In this document: positions 23,221 to 34,860 of the stretch, one piece after another
How the letters are laid out: each line of letters starts with the position of its first letter
Position numbering within the stretch: position 1 is the first letter of the stretch
Origin: Mytilus edulis
Taxonomy: Eukaryota > Mollusca > Bivalvia > Mytilida > Mytilidae
Length of the DNA: 64,000 nucleotides
Direction of reading: 5' to 3'
NCBI RefSeq assembly: GCF_963676685.1
Contig: NC_092345.1
Span: 46,149,838-46,213,837 of the forward strand
Made by a program: the position numbers and the translations under genes
The notes under the pieces: generated by a model
What the model was told of the DNA's origin: nothing
Database searches by the model: none
The model's input: the letters and a program-made list of their open reading frames with translations, nothing else

Positions 23221-23364
23221 AGAGATTAATACATATTGTCTTTTCCATATCGGCCCGGGTACCATCCGGAGACCACTATATCAGCCTGAGACGTAGTCGA
23301 GGTGCTGATATGGGTCAATGGATGATACCCGGGCCGATATGGACAAGGCCATGTATTAATCTCT
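23221..23364. repeat. 144-bp near-perfect palindrome
   Basis: The outer arms are AGAGATTAATACAT and its complement. Inner arms share CCATATCGGCCCGGGTA with its complement, and ATATCAGC...GCTGATAT closes near the centre. Nearly the whole segment pairs with itself. It could be a foldback element, a cruciform, or two inverted repeats fused head to head. The 89-codon minus frame across it is a by-product of the palindrome. Confidence 0.85.
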
Positions 23365-24578
23365 TTATCGTATACTTTCGACAATTGGTTTATGTACGGC
23401 AAATTAACAAATAAAATAACTAAAACAAACAAAAACATTATAACAACAATAACAGCACTACCTCCATATTCTTTTATAGAGGTATTTTGAAACATTGAAA
23501 ATTTGGTAGGGTTTTATGATCATTATTACTCCATGTTTGTTGTACTATAAAATAATTCATAATTGTCAATGGCATTTGTTAGCAAGTACTAAAATATCCC
23601 CACAAAATTTCCCATAAATTTTGACGTCGTTATAAAAATATCTGACGTCACAACTGAGAAGTAAACAACTGATACCGGAAATACCGGAAGTAACTTGCAC
23701 GAGAGACACTTTTATGGGTTTTCTGCACGAGATGCACCTGATGTGGGTTATCAGCCCGGGTGGGAAATTATGGCTTGTGTACTTCCGCTCATTACACATA
23801 TCCAAAAGCTATCATATAAATGCTAAGTATATGATAAATTGAAATAATTTATCAAGTCTGTGTGGTATTGTAAGATAATTAGATCCAATGGCATTGCACG
23901 ATTAAAGCCCTCTTCACCCACAAAAGAGACCCGGTCAGTCATACCAGTTTAGTTTCTTTCAAAACCAATAACAAATATTAATTATTATATAATTGAAGAG
24001 TGGTTTGAACGTCTTCATGGTATCAGATCTTTCGCTATCCTTTTCACGATCTTTAAAAAGCGGTACGTGATCTTTTATGATCCGAAATATCATTGTTGTG
24101 TTAATACTGCCTTTTTTTACCAAGTTTCAGATTATGTTTATACAAAATTACTATGAGAACCACTCGATTCATTCAAATAAAATGGCCTTTATCGGAAACA
24201 GAAGTTTATATTAGTCGAATTTTTGAAAAAAATCATGTTTGCTTACATTTTTGATGTCATTGAAATGTCGAGGAGAAATCTGCCTTTTGTTGTTTTGTAA
24301 AAACTATGTACTTTTTTAACTATTTTTTTTTTCAGATTCTGATCATAATGTTGAACCATTTTGACAAACAGTTTTATATTGTTGTAAACTTGTCCGTGTA
24401 ATTAATAAAAGAAGATTATTTATTGATCTTGCATATGTCTTCTCGATAACATTTCTTTCATGCACGATCCGGTACCAGAGCTTTTTCACGATCGTCTCGC
24501 AGTACTGGACCAGCGTTGGATATTCTTTCACGATCGTTTCTCTCGATAAACCGAATGACACCCGTGATATGATGAAAA
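23365..24578. other. No gene seen; CACGATCGT words
   Basis: Two CACGATCGT sites within about 50 bp (near 24486 and 24530) and related GATCTTT/ACGTGATC words lie just left of the next palindrome. No supportable coding region. Confidence 0.45.
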
Positions 24579-24658
24579 GATCATAACATGCTATTTTTCA
24601 TATCAGAGATAATGAACCTGATGATACATCTGATATGAAAAATGCCATGTTATAATCT
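24579..24658. repeat. 80-bp hairpin with 30-bp arms
   Basis: The left arm AGATCATAACATGCTATTTT plus TCATATCAGA pairs with its near-perfect complement, with two mismatches over 30 bp. The loop is about 20 bases. No coding content. Confidence 0.85.
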
Positions 24659-25690
24659 AATAGTATCATCTGAAAATGAATTTATTGTAAAAATGAATAT
24701 ACTCTAACATCGAGCATTTATCTAATATAAAATCTTCCCCATTTACTTAATTTGATTATCTCCCTTTAAAACATAAATTGGACATATTCTAGCTTAAAGT
24801 AAATTTCACCTATTTCTAGTTTCCTGCTCATTTTTTTTCATAAAAGAAAAATATAACCGCTCATATTTTACAATTATATCGCAATTCAAAAACTTCTTCG
24901 CATTTCAAAATACTACAGTTGATCGTTTACAACATTGTTCATTCTTGTATACAAACGATTTTACTTTTCTTTCATTTCTACCTTTTCTGCAAGAGAAACT
25001 GCCCTTAAGACATTGTATATTTTATTTCAACGGTTAGTAAACCAAGAATGTTTAGTTAAGGTACTTGCCAATGGTGTAAGTTACATATCAATAATATAGA
25101 GTATTAATATCTGAGTTTATAATGAGTATAGACATATCATGTACATTGACTGAACACCGAAGGTAATACTGCAGGAAAAAACATTTGACAACATCAAAGT
25201 GTTGTTTTGTTATTGAGCAAAGTATTTATCAAGGGTAAACAATCTAGTAAACTAACTATGACAATGTCTCTTTTCCTTCATATGTACATTCATCCTGGAG
25301 TATATTTTGAATTGTGATGCTTATTGCTTTGCTATTGTTAATCGTCTATCACCTAAGTTAATCATACAGTGTTCAACGATGAATAAACTAAAGCCATGTT
25401 TCATTGTATAAGCCCTTTCGTCTCTGAATGAAAACAAGGTGTGATGATATGACATAACTTGAAACAGCAGGTTAAGTATCTTAAAACATATAACTGCTAT
25501 CTTGAACCAAACATTTTAATAATATATTCTATAAAAATCATAATTATGTTAGAGATAATGCAATCTTATAGTTTTTCGTATCGAATGACATTTGTGGGTG
25601 TCAAATGACAAAAAAAAACATAAAATAAGCATTGTCCTTCTTATATACCGTCATAATATATTTCATTGCAAAGATGTGAAAGATTTGTAT
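24659..25690. other. No gene seen
   Basis: AT-rich spacer without recognisable genes or arrays. Confidence 0.45.
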
Positions 25691-26335
25691 ACTTTTTATA
25701 CGTCCGTCTTTTAGACGGGACGTATTATGGTATACCGTTGTCCATCCGTCCGTCCGTCTGTCCGTCCGTCGTCCACACTTCGGACAATAACTCAAAAACA
25801 CTTTCACCAATTTCCATGAAACTTAAGTGAATTATTTATATCTATTGACGTAAGCTCCCTTTCGTTTTGTTTTTAATTTCAGATTTTAAGTTTTGGATTT
25901 ATGGGGCTTTATTCATAAAAAAGGGGGGATTTTCAACACTTCGGACAATAACTCAAAAAGGCTTTTACCAATGTTCATGAAACTTTGGTGAATTGTTTAT
26001 ATCTATTGATGTAAGCTCCCTTTTAATTTTTATAAATTTCAGATGTTAGGTTTTGGATTAATGGGGCTTTATTCATAAAAAAGGGGGATTTTTAACACTT
26101 CGGACAATAACTCAAAAAGGCTTTCACCAATGTCCATGAAACTTTGGTGAATTGTTTATATTTATTAATGTAAGCTCCCTTTCAATCTTTATAAATTTCA
26201 GATTTTAAGTTTTGGATTTATTGGGCTTTATTCATAAAAAAAAGGAGGGATTTTTAACACTTCGGACAATAACTCAAAAAGGCTTTCACCAATGTCCATG
26301 AAACTTTGGTGAATTGTTTATATCTATTGATGTAA
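25691..26335 (+). repeat. Tandem array, about 160-bp period, 3.5 copies
   Basis: After an ACGTCCGTC...GACGGGACGT hairpin and a CCGTCCGTCCGTCTG run, the unit beginning CACTTCGGACAATAACTCAA starts at 25776, 25937, 26096 and 26258. Each unit has TCCATGAAACTT (GTTCATGAAACTT in one), TGTAAGCTCCCTTT and GGGCTTTATTCATAAAAAA. The fourth is cut off near 26335. Confidence 0.9.
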
Positions 26336-27070
26336 CAAATAATACTTAATTAAATCTGATGAAAACATAAAATTTGTAAAATCTTTAGTTCAATTTAAAA
26401 CATTAAATTTCTTGTAAAAAATAGATTTCATGAATGTCATACGTTTGAACTATTATTGAATGGTTGCAAGGATGAAAGCACATTAGCAGTCCCTGAGATA
26501 CTAACTGTTCCCTGAGGCATATATCATTTTATGATAACATTTTTACTATCTAAGCTATGGATAAAAATCAAATACTGTTTTTGCATATAGGATGTTTTAC
26601 TCTTGTTAAAATTGGTTGCAATTGAAATCACAAATGATACCTTAGCATTGCAGCTTTTTTATAGAGTTCGGTTTCGGTGGAAGGGTTGAGCGCAATAAAA
26701 AATGTTATTAAACATAACTAGTCTACAATAGCACATAATAAGTGAACAAGTGACAACATGAAAATCCTAACATGTGACTAAATATTCCTTAAATGTTAAA
26801 GGGTGTCATTTTATGAACAAAATAAGGAAATCAAGTCTCTTAAACATTTATGAATATGATCATCTTGTGAATATTCTAAACAATAAAAAGGTAATAATCA
26901 TTATCCACCATATTAAGCACCATTTTTATAAAATTTGGAAATCAGCCATAGAATTACTAAAACCCATAATCATATATCACTTTCCTTATATTGCATTGAA
27001 GACTTCTATGTTATATGCCAATGTCAATGATATTTGTTTTTATGCTAAATATTGAAAAGCTGAACTAGGT
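26336..27070. other. No gene seen
   Basis: The plus frame at 26774-27055 (93 codons) is AT-rich without a domain. I do not call it. Confidence 0.45.
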
Positions 27071-27316
27071 TTAATCATCAGTGTCTACTTCACTGTAATC
27101 ACTGTCCTCATCATCAGAAAATTCCTCATTTTCATTCTCAGAAGAGGCCTCCTCATCATCAATGAAATCTTTATCTTCATCATCAATGAAATCCTTACTT
27201 TCATCACCTACTTCCTCATTTAGATCATAACTTTCAGTAGAGTCACTTTCACCATCTTCACTTTCCCTGTTATCTTCTTGCTGCTCCTCATTGTCATTGT
27301 AGTCTTTTTGCCATTT
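27071..27316 (-). CDS. Acidic C-terminal coding fragment
   Basis: A minus-strand frame of 81 codons is open from 27316 to a stop at 27071 with no ATG. It encodes a very acidic, Ser/Asp/Glu-rich tail with a near-duplicated DFIDDE motif (DFIDDED, DFIDDEE) and ends SDYSEVDTDD. The composition is unlike random AT-rich DNA. It is probably the last exon of a gene or gene remnant transcribed leftward. The frame is closed by a stop three codons upstream, where a GCCCGTCG...ACGAGCG imperfect inverted motif begins, so the fragment may be truncated there. It lies about 400 bp left of the transposon's THAP exon, but I cannot tell whether it belongs to the transposon. Confidence 0.4.
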   Translation of the reverse strand, partial: KWQKDYNDNEEQQEDNRESEDGESDSTESYDLNEEVGDESKDFIDDEDKDFIDDEEASSENENEEFSDDEDSDYSEVDTDD

Positions 27317-27795
27317 TTAAACGCCCGTCGTTTTTCAAACAACGAGCGTATCATGCGCTAAAGCGCAGCCCTTTATTTAACAATCATATATAATTGTGTG
27401 TTCCATTCTTATGTGTTTACAAATGATAAATGGTCATAGAGCTTATGAAATATTAAAAAACATCCTGGTTTTTAAATTTTTAGTTTTTTTTGTTTTGTTT
27501 CTGGTGAATGTTAATTCAGAAAAGTGTATTTTCATTAAAAAAAAAAGGCATTTTTATCATTCAGACTTATTTGACTCTAAACCATGTTCATGGACCTCAT
27601 TTTAAAAAAGACATTCGGCTGGATTACGTATGAAGATTTATGTTATGTGCTATTTATATAAACATTTCTCTGTTGTAATAGTCGACTTTCATATTATATT
27701 TGATGTAAGCGGTTATGCGCAACGTAAGCGGCCAACGTCACGTGATACCCGACAAGTCCCTAAACCGCGAAAACATAAACAAAGTTACAAACAAT

Positions 27796-30700
27796 ATGGT
27801 AAAACGTTGTGTTTGGGGAACATGCAACAGCGATGACCGGTACAAAGATAAACCGCATATGTCAGGAGTTGAATTCTTCCCTATACCGAAGCAAAAAACA
27901 AGAATGCAAGAAACTCTGCAGTGGGTAAAAGCTTGTGGCAGGAAAAATGACACCGTTGCTAATGTCAACAAACATGCCTATGTATGCAGCAAACATTTTA
28001 TTGACGGAAGACCTACAGCCATGCATCCGTACCCAACCATAGCAACCCTATCAAATCAAGTAGTGCACAAGTCGCGGAAACTTCCCTTTGACAGAGCTAT
28101 GACCAAAACCATCATGACCACGCCCACTAAAACTCAAACTGAAGTATGGATAGATGTTCAGGCATATGTTATTGTTGAAAATAACACACCAACAGACCAA
28201 CCTCTTCAGGCAACAGCACATTCCTGTGAAGAATTGAAAGGTAATGAGTGGTATATATATATATATATATATTTACATATTTTGAAATAGCAAGGCATTG
28301 ACTGATTATACATGTTGTAAGTCATCACACCAAACTGAAGAAAAAAGGGGGGTGGATTGACTGTAACCCAAGTTGCATGCTTTTCTCAATTGATTTACTT
28401 GTTTAGGTCTGACACGAGTACAGTTTAGTGAGTGAATAGAATCTGTACAATACGTTAAACATGTGAAAAGTATAAAACTACTTGAGACTAAGATATTTTT
28501 CGCCTTTCATTTCCTGCAGGTGATCATAGTTATACAAAGCCTGTGGAACAAAAAGTCAAAATACAGACAAACAGTGTGTCAGTGCAGACAGAGATTTCAT
28601 TTGATGATATGTCACCATACAGTGATGGTTGCTTTAAAGATAGGGGAGAGTTTAAGAGGCAGTTCATCATGGACGATATATTCAAAAGTGACAAGACTTC
28701 CAATTTTTATACAGGTAAAAAAAATTCAAGGTACTAAGCTTGTTAGGTCAATTACAAGTACTGATTTGATCTTCATGACATTAACATTTGAGACAAAAAA
28801 AAACCCAGATACACATCAGATCATAACAGAGTCTTAGATTATATCAGTAGTTCTGTATTTGTAACACTTTTAATTAATGTATAGTGAACCACTGTACTAT
28901 GAATATATTAATAACTGTCGTGGCAGCCAACATATATATATATATGTCCAATAATCAATTTGTACATTTATATATAAAACCACCTGACGAGTACCCTTGG
29001 CAGGGACGAAACAGTTAATAAAATTCAGATTACCTATATTTTAATATGTTTAAATATAAGATATAAAGACCATCTTCTAGAAAGCTAGTAAGTTTAAGAT
29101 TTTTCCTCAATGTGAAAAAAGCAACTAACAAGATATTCATTTACAATATGGTAGTTACAAAAGCAGATTTTTTTTACAGGATTGTCTTTAGCCATGTTCA
29201 CATGGTTATTTAGTTTTCTTCAGGACAAAACTAGAAACATGGTTTACTGGCACAGTGTTAACACAAATGAAAGGGAAAGTAGTGAGGTAAATACTTATGG
29301 ATTTATTTGTGTTAAAACAGCCATATTATTTCCACTTCGCAGCTCTACGTGAAATGCCATGTTACTGACATAAGGCTAAGATTCCCTATACTTCATTTGG
29401 TTTTCTGACAGAGTTGTCTCACTCAATTTGTTAATTGTAGCTTAGTAAACAATAGTTTAAGTGACCACCATACTATGCTGTATGGACTTCACTCATTGTT
29501 GAAGGCTGTACGATAACCTATAGTTGTTAATTTCTGTGTCATTTTGGTCTCTTGTGGAGAGTTGTCTCATACCACATCTATTTTTTATATATACCTGTTT
29601 AATATTTGATACTACATGTATATTTTTCAATGTTTTTAAAAAACGAGTTCAAATTGAAGGAAAATATGTCCCAAGTCAGGAGCCTCTGACCTTTGTAAGT
29701 CTTGTATTATTTTAATGTTAGTTTCTTGTGTACAATTTGGAAATTAGTATGGCGTTCATTATCACTGAACTAGTATATATTTGTTTAGGGGCCAGTTGAA
29801 GGACGCCTCCGGGTGCGGGTATTTCTCGCTACATTGAAGACCTGTTGGTGACCTTCTGCTGTTGTTTTTTTTCTATGGTCGGGTTGTTGTCTCTTTGGCA
29901 CATTCCCCATTTCCATTCTCAATTTTATTGTAGAGGTGCTGATCAATAATTTGCTTGACGTGTCATAAAACATTACTGATTCAGGTCACTGTAACCTACT
30001 CTGTTTGTGATAATCAAATTTGCACAGACAGCAAACTGACAAACAAAAACATGATTTATTTCATTGATTTTGCACCTTTCATATATATAAGAAGATGCCA
30101 GTACATTGTATATATTCATAATGTATAAATATTGAAATGTTTTTTTTCTTTTCTGTAGACATTGAAGCCTGGTCCAAAGAGATTGTTGACTATCAAAGAG
30201 GAATTAGCAATCACACTTATACGTTTAAGAAGGGGTTTCGATACCAAGTCACTTGGGAATATGTTTGGTATGTCAGAAAGTAGTGTCAGTAGAATATTTA
30301 ACACCTGGATCAACTTAGTGAGCCATGAGTTAAATTTTCTTATTAGATGGTCATCTATGGAGCAAATAAGAAATAAACTACCCAAATGTTTTAAGTATTT
30401 CCCTAAAACCAGATGTATCATTGACTGTACAGAGTTCTTCACACAACGACCAAGTCTTCCTTCAGCACAACGAATAACCTATTCACAATACAAACACCAC
30501 AACACATTCAAATGCCTAGTGGGAATAACTCCAAATGGTACTTTTAGTTTCGTATCTGATTTATTCACTGGCAGTATTTCTGACAAAAAAATTGTTCAAG
30601 ATTCAGGATTTTTAGATAACATACAATTTGGCGATGATATTATGGCAGACAGAGGTTTTTTAATAAGGGGGGAATTAGCTTTTAAAGGTGGCACACTGAA

Positions 30701-30920
30701 CATTCCACCTTTCTCTTTTGGCAAACAAATGTGCAGTAATGCAACCACTAAGACTCGCAGAATAGCAAGGGCAAGAATTCATGTTGAGAGAGCCATTGGA
30801 AGGTTAAAAAAATTTGCTATTTTACAGGGAATAATTCCTTTGCGTATGAAGCCTATCTACAGTGAGGTAGTAAAAGTATGTGCAATGTTATGCAACTTGG
30901 ATGAACAGCTTGTAAAATGA
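27796..30920 (+). CDS. THAP-domain DDE transposase, four exons, intact
   Basis: It should bind and cut the ends of its own transposon. Exons are 27796-28240, 28520-28714, 29180-29286 and 30159-30920. All introns are GT-AG and phases match (1, 1, 0), giving 502 residues with no stop. I start at 27796 because THAP proteins begin MVKRCVWGTC. The THAP zinc finger uses C5, C10, C64 and H67. A helix-turn-helix (HTH_Tnp_4-like) follows the conserved segment LKPGPKRLLT, with MSESSVSRIF as the recognition helix. The catalytic domain resembles DDE_Tnp_4: D338 in IIDCTE, D413 in MADRGF and E459 in HVERAIGRLKKF. An AATAAA overlaps the TGA stop (30918-30925). Introns 2 and 3 are clean of coding signs; intron 3 holds two dispersed repeats. 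The gene appears capable of making protein. Confidence 0.88.
29455..29590 (+). repeat. Repeat in transposase intron 3, CACACCACATC family
   Basis: A diverged copy with TCATTGTTGAAGGCTGTACG, CTATAGTTGTTAATTTC and GGAGAGTTGTCTCATACCAC. Compare 32430-32550 and 17903-18006. Confidence 0.65.
29655..29935 (+). repeat. Repeat in transposase intron 3, GGTCGGGTTGTTGTCTC family
   Basis: It runs from TCCCAAGTCAGGAGCCTCTG through GGGGCCAGTTGAAGGACGCC to GGTCGGGTTGTTGTCTCTTT and GGCACATTCCCCATTTCC. Partial reverse copies are at 11895-12090 and 60523-60690. Confidence 0.75.
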
Positions 30921-31380
30921 ATAAATCAATCATGTTAATTGTTTTATCTAAATGGTTTACTTTTTTACATAAAAATATGAAATGTTATGATTGCTAATGG
31001 GACAATTATCCAAGTTGTGCATATGTATGTCTTATCACCTATTTCAACTTTCCCAATACTAATGATACAGAAACCTAACACAAAAGAAAACAACATACAT
31101 TTTTTGTATGTAGTATGTTGTCTTAAGAAGAAAGAACTCCTTATCCTTCAATCAATATAACTTGAGTTCATTCACTGGCTTCTTGTTTTACTGTTATCCA
31201 AGATCATTAATCATGCTGTGTCCTTTGTTAGACTTGCCAAGATATAAAATGCAATTCAAGGGAAATGTGGGACGGACAGACGGACCGCATAACAATAGTT
31301 AATCACCATCTATGGAGTAGGTGTACATAAATAAATAAGAAGAATTGTACATGTTTGACTAATGTGATGAGTATTTGTAT
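30921..31380. other. Spacer between convergent transposon genes
   Basis: Holds a GGGACGGACAGACGGACCG stretch near 31270. No coding region. Confidence 0.5.
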
Positions 31381-32429
31381 TTATAATTCGTTGTCACATG
31401 TTCTCCAAATACTGATAGCATATGGAAGTAAGTGTTCTCTATAAAATTTATCTAGTTTTGTTACCATGTTATTGAAAGAAATTGGGTCAAAGTCTACAGT
31501 TGTTACACATATTCCTTTGGTAGTGTAAATCACTAGGTCACATTTGTCAAGTCCATAAATACCCATTTGTCCTTGTATTTGATGGTAATAATCATTCTTA
31601 TGAGATTTATCTTCTGCCACATCTTTTGGGTTGTCAAAGCGTGCTGAATATGGACATTTCACTTCAATAACTTTTGAAGTGTGACATTTGCATGTGAAAA
31701 TGCCATCTACGGAACACCCAATGTATGGCATGTTCTCATACAGCAGTAATCCCTTGTTTTGCATACAAGCTTTTTGATGTGCTTTCTTATTTACTTTCAT
31801 AGAAGTGTAAAGCTGTTTCTTCCTTTTTTCGACCCCAATCTAAAAAAGCTGACGAAGCATTGCTGTATTCCCCCATTAACTGTTTCAAAAGTGAAGGAGG
31901 GCATCGGTCTCTTTGGACAGCAGTTAAAACTTTCTCAAAATTTGACGCGGTAATAATACCTTTTCTCATTGCAAACCGAAAATCATTATTTGATTGTCCA
32001 CGTGTGTTCATTTCTATCAAATCAATATCACCAGAACTGTATTTTAATGTATCTGCAATAGAACCTATGTCATCATTGTTGTTCAATTGGTCCATTACTC
32101 TTTTATGTACTATCAAGTTATCACAATTTAAATCAATGTAATTCACTTCCTCTACATGATCATTAGGGTCTCCTAAAATGTCAAGTGCCTGCAAATTTGG
32201 AGATATCTGAAATACAGTATATAGAAAATACATTTATACAATATTTACATTTTTTGTAAGAAGAAATAAATAAGTACAGATGATGATTTAAGTTTCAAAA
32301 GTTCATATTGGTTTCTGTGGGTAATCATACATATGCAAATTGTTTTTTTATATAGATTAGACAGTTGGTTTTCCCGTTTGAATGGTTTTACACTTGTAAT
32401 TTTTGGGGCCCTTAATAGCTTGTTGTTCA

Positions 32430-32550
32430 GTGTGAGCCAAGGCTCTGTGTTGAAGGCCGTACATTGACCTATAATGGTTTACCTTTTTAAATTGTTATTT
32501 GGATGGAGAGTTGTCTCATTGGCACTCACACCACATCTTCCTATATATAA
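32430..32550 (+). repeat. Interspersed repeat in nuclease intron 3
   Basis: Best copy in the window of the family: AGTGTGAGCCAAGGCTCTGT, GAAGGCCGTACATTGACCTA, GGAGAGTTGTCTCATTGGCA and CTCACACCACATCTTCC. Confidence 0.8.
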
Positions 32551-33530
32551 AGTTACAATTAACATCAATGCAAAATATAGGAACAAACTTAAATTAATTG
32601 AAAGTGTATACATGGACCTACAAACTAAATTCTTAATGATATAACTCCTAGTTTAATCACAATTTCCTGTCATTATTATATACAAATGTATACATAGCAT
32701 ATTCTTATTATGTAAAAAGTTTTATGTAATTATGCTGTGTTATTTCAGAAAGGTTCAATTGACAAACTTAAAGTAATAGTTTAAGGCCAAAATTATAAGG
32801 TCAAAGGGACACAACTCCTGGAAAAACAAATTTATGTAGATCACAAGTTTCATAGTTTGATGAAAATATGGGTTTCCTTTGAAATATTTTCTTTTGGCAT
32901 AGTACTTAATTACTGAAGGCATGTAAGGGTTATAGATTACCTAAGTTAATAGTATTAAAATTCATTTGAACAAAGTCAAATGAAAGTTTGCACGTATGGC
33001 TTTTATACAGGTAATTTTGTCTTTTGACATTAATACCAAACTAAAAACATAGTAATGTGTACACCTTTTTAAGGTCTCTTGCTATAGCTTGAATTCTTTC
33101 CAAGTTGTAACTTGCCCTCTGATCCACACTTCTGGGGTCAAAGTTTTGTAGGCCACTGAAATCCATGGTAGGTTCTTCATTGTACCTGTAATTAAAAAAA
33201 AAGCAAACTATACAATTCTAGTTAAGAATTTGATACTGAAAATATGTTGATCAATATAAATAAGATGTTGGGTTTTTTAGGGATCAATATATAAAATCCA
33301 GCAAAATGGGTTCATGAAATGAAAAATAATATAATATCTGTCTAGTTTCAACCCCTAAAATAAATGACGCATACCTTGCTTTCATTATTTTCATCTGTTT
33401 AATTGGGACTGGACAGTCATGGCTTCTTGGCCTTTTTTTCCATTGGTTTTCTCCATCTGTTACAGATTTAACCTCAAATGCTTCTATTTCATACAAAGTG
33501 GCTCCAACATGCCTACAAGCACCATCTGCC

Positions 33531-34267
33531 CTGAAAGTTATTATAAGGATTAATCATAATGTGATATTAAAACATGTTAATTTTCTTGCAATGATTATAC
33601 ATGTATACATTGTACATGTGTACTATACGTATTCAATTGTTTAGAAGGTAATTTTAAGTCTTATTTTTTTGTTGTTGTTTTTTTTTTAATTTGTGATTTC
33701 TTGTTTTTCAGTTCATTGTCTAGCACTATATACATTAAACAAACAAAAAAATAGCAAAGTCCAGCTTCTCTCTAACCAACTAGTAATGAGGTCACTTTGT
33801 AATATTTAAGAGTCAAAGTTAAGCCTAGAGAACTAAGAGATTTCCAAATATTGTCGTTGTAATTTCATAGCACTTGCTATTTCTTTTCTTTTTTTGCTCA
33901 CACAATATGTGCACTAATGAAAAGTTGACAAGAATTTATAATGTTTCCCTCTTATAGAATCAGTTTATCGCTTGATAGAAATTTCATGTAGTCAGAGGCC
34001 ATGTCATAAAGAATCCCAGGTGCATAGGTTTGTCTGTATCTATATGTTCATTGGTACATACATTGTACATGTACAAAATAACTGAGTTATGCAAGTACAT
34101 TAACATTTGTCATTTTTTTTTTCTGTTTAAACCCTAAACATGCTAGAGTCAATCATTAATTAGGGCGAGATCAACAATTATAAATATTAAGATGTAACCT
34201 TTTTACAATCGGGTTCCGGAACAAATGCTATATTTTTCACCTAATAATATATATTATGTATAGTTAC
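33531..34267 (-). other. Nuclease intron 1, no other feature
   Basis: It lies between the two halves of the SWIM finger, with donor GTAACT at 34267 and an acceptor ending CTTTCAG at 33531. AT-rich; I see no other gene. Confidence 0.6.
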
Positions 34268-34860
34268 CCGCCAATGCATGTACAGTAAGCAGTTTTAACC
34301 TCTCCATTTTTCTTGTCCATGATGACCCACACATCATATGTTGCCTTGTTTAGATAGGTCTTATCTTTCTGTGTAGGTTTAACTTTGGCCTTGAAAACAC
34401 ATATGTCCCGACTTGGTACTTCTGTATATTGTAACTCCTCTACATACCGATCAAAATAAAGTCTGTAGTCCTCATTGGATTTGTAGGCCTTTAATTTTCG
34501 TCGGTCATAGCTAGCAGTACTATGAATGAGGTAGTTAAAGAGGTCATACAAGCTAAAGCTTGGAATGAACGACAGGTCTGACGTATACCCGTCAAGGCTA
34601 AAAGGGTCACAAAACCCGTACAATTGTTCTAAATTATGCTTAACACTGGTAACTGATTCATTTTTCCTCATATCTGGATCCAATGGTAAATTTAGCTTAT
34701 CCACGGCCTCACATAACTTGGTTAGTTTCAGTTTGTTAATATTAGTAACACTTATACCCCGTTCTTTGAGATATTCTTGCAACTGAGGAACTTTAAAGGC
34801 ATTGAATCTGGCGCCGTCCATCTTGTTGTCAATTAACAAACGATGTCGGGTGTCACGTGA

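Larger units (their letters stand above)
31381..34821 (-). pseudogene. SAP-SWIM-YqaJ nuclease of the transposon, one frameshift
   Basis: Second transposon gene. Exons on the minus strand are 34821-34268, 33530-33375, 33185-33065 and 32206-31381, all with GT-AG introns and matching phases (2, 2, 0). The first ATG that fits is 34821 (MDGARFNAFKVPQLQEYL), opening a SAP-like helix pair that may bind DNA. A SWIM-type zinc finger (C180-x-C182, C190-x-H192) is split by intron 1. The last exon encodes a YqaJ-like exonuclease of the PD-(D/E)xK fold: LDWGRKKEETA, then GCSVDGIF, then VIEVKCPY and YYHQIQGQMG. Near 31800-31806 the frame breaks by one base: the first frame stops after HFYESK and the next begins just there. 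Fixed or not, all catalytic motifs remain. It could be a dead gene, a recent lesion or an assembly error. Confidence 0.8.
27738..34860 (+). mobile_element. ISL2EU/IS4EU-type DNA transposon with two genes
   Basis: A THAP-DDE transposase gene (plus strand) and a SAP-SWIM-YqaJ nuclease gene (minus strand) converge on a shared 3' region at 30921-31380. Pairing a transposase with a YqaJ exonuclease is the hallmark of the ISL2EU (renamed IS4EU) superfamily as I know it. Near both 5' ends is the inverted motif TCACGTGATACCCGAC (27738-27753) and the complement of TCACGTGACACCCGAC (34845-34860). I use these as minimum edges; the true terminal repeats and target duplication lie outside and I could not fix them. 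Confidence 0.8.
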
